Shown here: piece after piece, positions 50,361 through 53,100 of the stretch
How positions within the stretch are numbered: the first letter of the stretch is position 1
Layout of the letters: every line of letters begins with the position of its first letter
Assembly (NCBI GenBank): GCA_030447745.1
Contig: JAUJOH010000006.1
Span: 1 to 53,100, forward strand
Source of the DNA: Chloroflexota bacterium
Lineage (GTDB): Bacteria; Chloroflexota; Limnocylindria; Limnocylindrales; CSP1-4
Length of the DNA stretch: 53,100 bases
Direction of reading: 5' to 3'
Made by a program: the position numbers and the translations under genes
Notes under the pieces: generated by a model
What the model saw: the letters and a program-made list of their open reading frames with translations, nothing else
The model's database searches: none
What the model was told of the DNA's origin: nothing

Positions 50361-51002
50361 GTGCGACGGAGCAGAGGCCGGCCACCCCATCCGGACGTCC
50401 TGACGCCGGCCGAGTGGCAGGTCGTCGACTGGATGCGTCACGGCGTCACCAGGCGCGAGATCGCCCGCCGGCGACGCACGAGTCTCGACGCCGTGAAGTA
50501 CCACCTCGCGAACATCACCGCCAAGCTGGGGATCGACAGCGCCCGCGAGCTGCGTCACTGGCCGGGCTACCCGGCCTCGAGTCCGCTCTTCCGGAAGGAG
50601 TCAGACATGTCCGCCCTGCCCACCGCTGACCTCCGCCTCGGCCGCGTCGGACAGGTCTCGCTCCACATCCGCGACGTCAAGCGAGCGGAGCGGTTCTACG
50701 GCGAGACGCTCGGCCTGCCGCACCACTTCACGTTCGGCGACCTCGCGTTCTTCGACATGGCCGGCACGCGCCTGTACCTGCAGGCCGTCCCGGAGGAGAA
50801 GTGGAAGCCCGGTTCGATTCTCTACTTCCTCGTGGACGACATCCGAAGCTCGTGGGAGGCGCTGAAGGCACGGGGCGTGACGACCACCGGCGCGCCGCAC
50901 AACATCTACACCGACGAGACCGGCACCGAGGAATGGATGGCGTTCTTCGAGGACGGTGAGGGCAACACGCTCGCGCTCATGTCGCGGGTCACGCCGGACT
51001 AG
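50361..51002 (+). CDS. LuxR-type HTH fused to a VOC (glyoxalase-like) domain
   Basis: The 213-residue protein joins two parts. Residues 12-65 form a LuxR/GerE-like helix-turn-helix (LTPAEWQVVDWMRHGVTRRE, then TSLDAVKYHLANITAKLGI). From residue 90 a VOC domain begins (VGQVSLHIRDVKRAERFYGE) and ends EDGEGNTLALMSRV, with the usual H and E metal ligands. It may be a transcription factor that senses a small molecule. Alternatively, the ATG at 50608 (MSALPTADL), after GGAAGG, could give a separate VOC protein. TAGGCT ends seven bases before the GTG. Confidence 0.82.
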   Translation: MRRSRGRPPHPDVLTPAEWQVVDWMRHGVTRREIARRRRTSLDAVKYHLANITAKLGIDSARELRHWPGYPASSPLFRKESDMSALPTADLRLGRVGQVSLHIRDVKRAERFYGETLGLPHHFTFGDLAFFDMAGTRLYLQAVPEEKWKPGSILYFLVDDIRSSWEALKARGVTTTGAPHNIYTDETGTEEWMAFFEDGEGNTLALMSRVTPD

Positions 51003-51622
51003 CGCCGGCGCCACTCGAGTCGCCAGACAGGCCGGTCGTCGTTCACCCGGCCGGCGCCGGCCACGAGTCGACGGCCCCACGTCGAGCGAGTCGCGAGGAT
51101 CTCCGCCCTCGAGGCGGGCCGCGCCTCGACCAGCTCGAGACCGGGCGGCGGCGGGAGGTACGCGACGGTGGCTTCGTCGAGCACCGCGACGCCCGGCAGT
51201 CGGTCGCGGGGCGTGACCGACACGAGCGCCGTCGCCGTGCCCGCGTCGCGGACGATCGCGCCGATGGCCGCCGCGACTCCCTGGTCGGCGCCGAGCACGC
51301 CCCGCAACAGCGAGCCCCATGGGAAGTTGACGACGAGCCGGTCCGCGATCCCGGGCAGCTCAGCGGCGAACGACTCGGCCGAGGCGGCAACGAACAGGGC
51401 CTCGGCGGCCGACTTCGAGGCGCGTCGGGACGACTCGGCCGTCGCCGCCGCGACCGGGTCGACGCCGAGCACGAGAGAGTCCCGGTCTGCCGCGGCGAGC
51501 GCGAGTGCGCCGCGCCCGTCACCGCAGCCGAGATCGACGATCACCCGCTTCGCGCAGGCGATCCGATCGGTCAGTTAGCCGACGTCCACCTCGGTGACGC
51601 GCCGACCCTCGACGATACGCAT
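50999..51622 (-). pseudogene. KamB/NpmA-like 16S rRNA methyltransferase with in-frame stop
   Basis: The readable part from GTG 51544 (181 residues) is a class I methyltransferase with SAM motif VIVDLGCGDGRGALALA, VLGVDPVA and VVNFPWGSLLRGVLGA. The PWGSLL block is characteristic of the KamB/NpmA family that methylates A1408 of 16S rRNA. Upstream in the same frame, ATG 51622 starts MRIVEGRRVTEVDVG, a typical family N terminus, but a TAA at 51577-51575 interrupts it before LTDRIACAKRV. A single change GAA to TAA would explain this. The -10-like TAGACT ends six bases before ATG 51622. Activity is uncertain. Confidence 0.72.
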
Positions 51623-51718
51623 GCCAGGAGTCTACGCCAACGCCGGCTGCTGCCAGCGCTCGGCGTGACGGCACGTGCTGCCGCGGGGTGCTCGCGCGTC
51701 CGGGGGTGCCGCGCGACC

Positions 51719-51724
51719 TACACT
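51719..51724 (+). promoter_or_regulatory. -10 hexamer of the GrpB-PurK gene
   Basis: TACACT ends seven bases before the GTG at 51732, which predicts a leaderless transcript. No ribosome-binding site precedes this start. Confidence 0.5.
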
Positions 51725-51731
51725 CCGGCCC

Positions 51732-53100
51732 GTGACGAAGCCGATCAGCCCGTACGAGCGAGCGCCCCTCGAGCTCCGCGACTGGGACCCGGCCGTCGTT
51801 GACGCCGCCCGCGCGGTGGCGGCGCTTGTGAACGCGCGGCGGCGCGACCTGCTCGTCGAGCACGTCGGCAGCACCGCCGTGCCGGGGCTCCCGGGCAAGA
51901 ACATCGTGGACCTCGCGATCGAGGCGGACGCGGACGACGTTCCGGCGGTCGCCGAGCTCCTCGTCGAACTCGGGTTCGAGCGAACGACGGGCCCGCGCGC
52001 GTTCCCGCCGACCCGGCCGCTCCTGCGCGGATCGATCGAGCGCGAGGGTCGCCGGCACCGGATCCACCTGCACGTGCATCCCCGCGGCCACCGCGTCTAC
52101 GGCCGGGAGCACGCGCGCGACCTCGCCTTCCGGGACGCACTTCGCGCAGACGCCGCACTGCGCGCCGAGTATGCCGACCGGAAGCGCGCGATCGCCGGAA
52201 CGGGGGTGCTCGACACGTACCGCTACTCGATGGCCAAGACCGAGTGGATCCGTGGCGCCCTCGGTCGCCTCGGGTTTGTCGATCCACCGATCCTGCCGCC
52301 GGCCACGATCGGGATCCTCGGCGGGGGACAGCTCGGGCGGATGTTGGCCGTCGCGGCTCGGCAGCTGGGCTACCGGGTCGCCGTGCTCGACCCGGACCCG
52401 GCGTGCCCCGCGGCCGCCGTCGCGGATCGCGTCGTCGAGGGGCGGTACACGGACGTCGGCGCGGCGCTCGACCTCGCCTCGACCGCCGACGTCGTCACCA
52501 TCGAGCTCGAGCACGTCGGGCTCGACGTCGTCGAGGCGGTCGATCGCGAGTGGCCGGTCCGCCCGGGGCCGTACGCCGTCTCCGTCACGCAGAACCGGCT
52601 GGCCGAGCGGCGGTTCCTCGAGGAGGAGGGCGTCGCCGTCGCGCCGTGGCGCGAGGTCCGTGATGACGCGGAGGTGCAGGATGCCGCCGCCGAGCTGGGC
52701 CTGCCGATGCGGCTCAAGTCCCCGACGGGTGGCTACGACGGTCGGTCGCAGGTCCTGGTCGAGCGGGAGGAGGATCTCGGCGCCGCGCTCGGCCGGCTCG
52801 GTGCGCCGCCGGGCGGGACGGTCCTCGCGGAGCGCGATTTGGCGTTCGCCGCTGAGCTGTCGGTCGTGTGCGCCCGATCGGTCGACGGTCGGACGCGCGC
52901 GTTTCCGCAGGCGCGGAACCGGCACGACGACGGCATCCTCGTCGAGTCCGTCGCGCCGGCCGGCCTCGACGAGGCGACGGCGTCGCGCGCCCGGGCCCTC
53001 GCCGCCGAGCTGGCCGAGGGCCTCGACCTCGTCGGCACCCTGACCGTCGAGCTCTTTCTGATGCCGGACGGCTCGCTCGTCGTCAACGAGCTTGCGCCGC
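51732..53100 (+). CDS. GrpB (UPF0157)-PurK fusion, cut by the window edge
   Basis: One open frame runs from GTG 51732 to the end of the window (456 codons visible, no stop). Residues 1 to about 180 are a GrpB/UPF0157 nucleotidyltransferase-like domain (LLVEHVGSTAVPGLPGKNIV, HLHVHPRGHRVYGREHARDL). From about residue 193 PurK begins: ATIGILGGGQLGRMLAVAAR, TIELEHVGLDVVE, SVTQNRLAERRFLEEEGV, and the ATP-grasp LKSPTGGYDGRSQVLV. PurK makes N5-carboxyaminoimidazole ribonucleotide in purine synthesis. A PurK can thus be tethered to a GrpB-type domain of unknown role. No start codon context is seen at the PurK boundary. Confidence 0.85.
   Translation, partial: MTKPISPYERAPLELRDWDPAVVDAARAVAALVNARRRDLLVEHVGSTAVPGLPGKNIVDLAIEADADDVPAVAELLVELGFERTTGPRAFPPTRPLLRGSIEREGRRHRIHLHVHPRGHRVYGREHARDLAFRDALRADAALRAEYADRKRAIAGTGVLDTYRYSMAKTEWIRGALGRLGFVDPPILPPATIGILGGGQLGRMLAVAARQLGYRVAVLDPDPACPAAAVADRVVEGRYTDVGAALDLASTADVVTIELEHVGLDVVEAVDREWPVRPGPYAVSVTQNRLAERRFLEEEGVAVAPWREVRDDAEVQDAAAELGLPMRLKSPTGGYDGRSQVLVEREEDLGAALGRLGAPPGGTVLAERDLAFAAELSVVCARSVDGRTRAFPQARNRHDDGILVESVAPAGLDEATASRARALAAELAEGLDLVGTLTVELFLMPDGSLVVNELAP

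Noticed and set aside
52171-53043. 290-codon plus-strand frame inside the GrpB-PurK gene
   Set aside because: It is out of frame with clear GrpB and PurK motifs and is Ser/Arg-rich.

Overview
The window is about 70% G+C with strong GC3 coding, many GTG starts, ATGA/GTGA gene overlaps and many genes whose -10 hexamer lies only 6-7 bases before the start codon. Gene content (Mec/CysO/CysM cysteine synthesis, MoeB with an N-terminal rhodanese, lysine 2,3-aminomutase, TldD/TldE, DUF885, P1 peptidase, LuxR-type LAL regulator) points to a high-GC Chloroflexota lineage, possibly Limnocylindria, or less likely an actinobacterium. That placement is an inference. It is a chromosomal window: one tRNA, no rRNA, no CRISPR, no insertion sequence.

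Layout. 1-5.0 kb: minus-strand operon of threonine aldolase, DUF885 peptidase, a HisA-like barrel and two cyclophilins. 5.1-9.0 kb: tRNA-Asp, a CapA-like protein, a FabI/FabL-like reductase and a ribokinase-family kinase. 9.1-12.4 kb: zur-znuA-znuC-znuB with a Fur-type box over the zur -10. 12.4-15.9 kb: an AttH/CrtC-like lipoprotein and an MMPL transporter, both carrying frameshifts. 16-22 kb: lysine 2,3-aminomutase and a 1010-residue LAL regulator. 22-27 kb: a protein with a 27-bp coding tandem repeat, SirB1-like protein, rhodanese with a cysteine-rich upstream ORF, and a P1 peptidase. 27-34 kb: pabB and a class IV aminotransferase, small conserved proteins, cobalamin adenosyltransferase and BI-1. 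34-38 kb: a frameshifted M20 amidohydrolase and tldD-tldE. 38.2-44.8 kb: the iron-sulfur/cysteine locus (Rrf2 regulator, sufC, sufS, sufU, cysteine-rich upstream ORF, rhodanese-MoeB, cysO, cysM, mec). 44.8-50.1 kb: an ECF transporter beside a nucleoside hydrolase. 50.3-53.1 kb: an HTH-VOC fusion, a KamB/NpmA-like methyltransferase with an in-frame stop, and a GrpB-PurK fusion running off the right edge.

How it works together. The central theme is sulfur. SufS takes sulfur from cysteine and SufU relays it, while the MoeB-like enzyme activates CysO for thiocarboxylation, CysM joins CysO-thiocarboxylate to O-phosphoserine, and Mec releases cysteine. The rhodanese at 24.7 kb and the rhodanese-MoeB gene at 41.8 kb are each preceded by a tiny ORF ending GRC-x-C-RR, a likely cysteine-sensing leader-peptide attenuator shared by two separate loci. 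An inverted repeat resembling the IscR type 1 site sits on the promoter of the rrf2-suf operon.

Quality caution. At least four probable indels (MMPL twice, AttH-like, M20), one in-frame stop, and two genes without a normal start codon suggest residual assembly errors or real decay; reads are needed to tell which.
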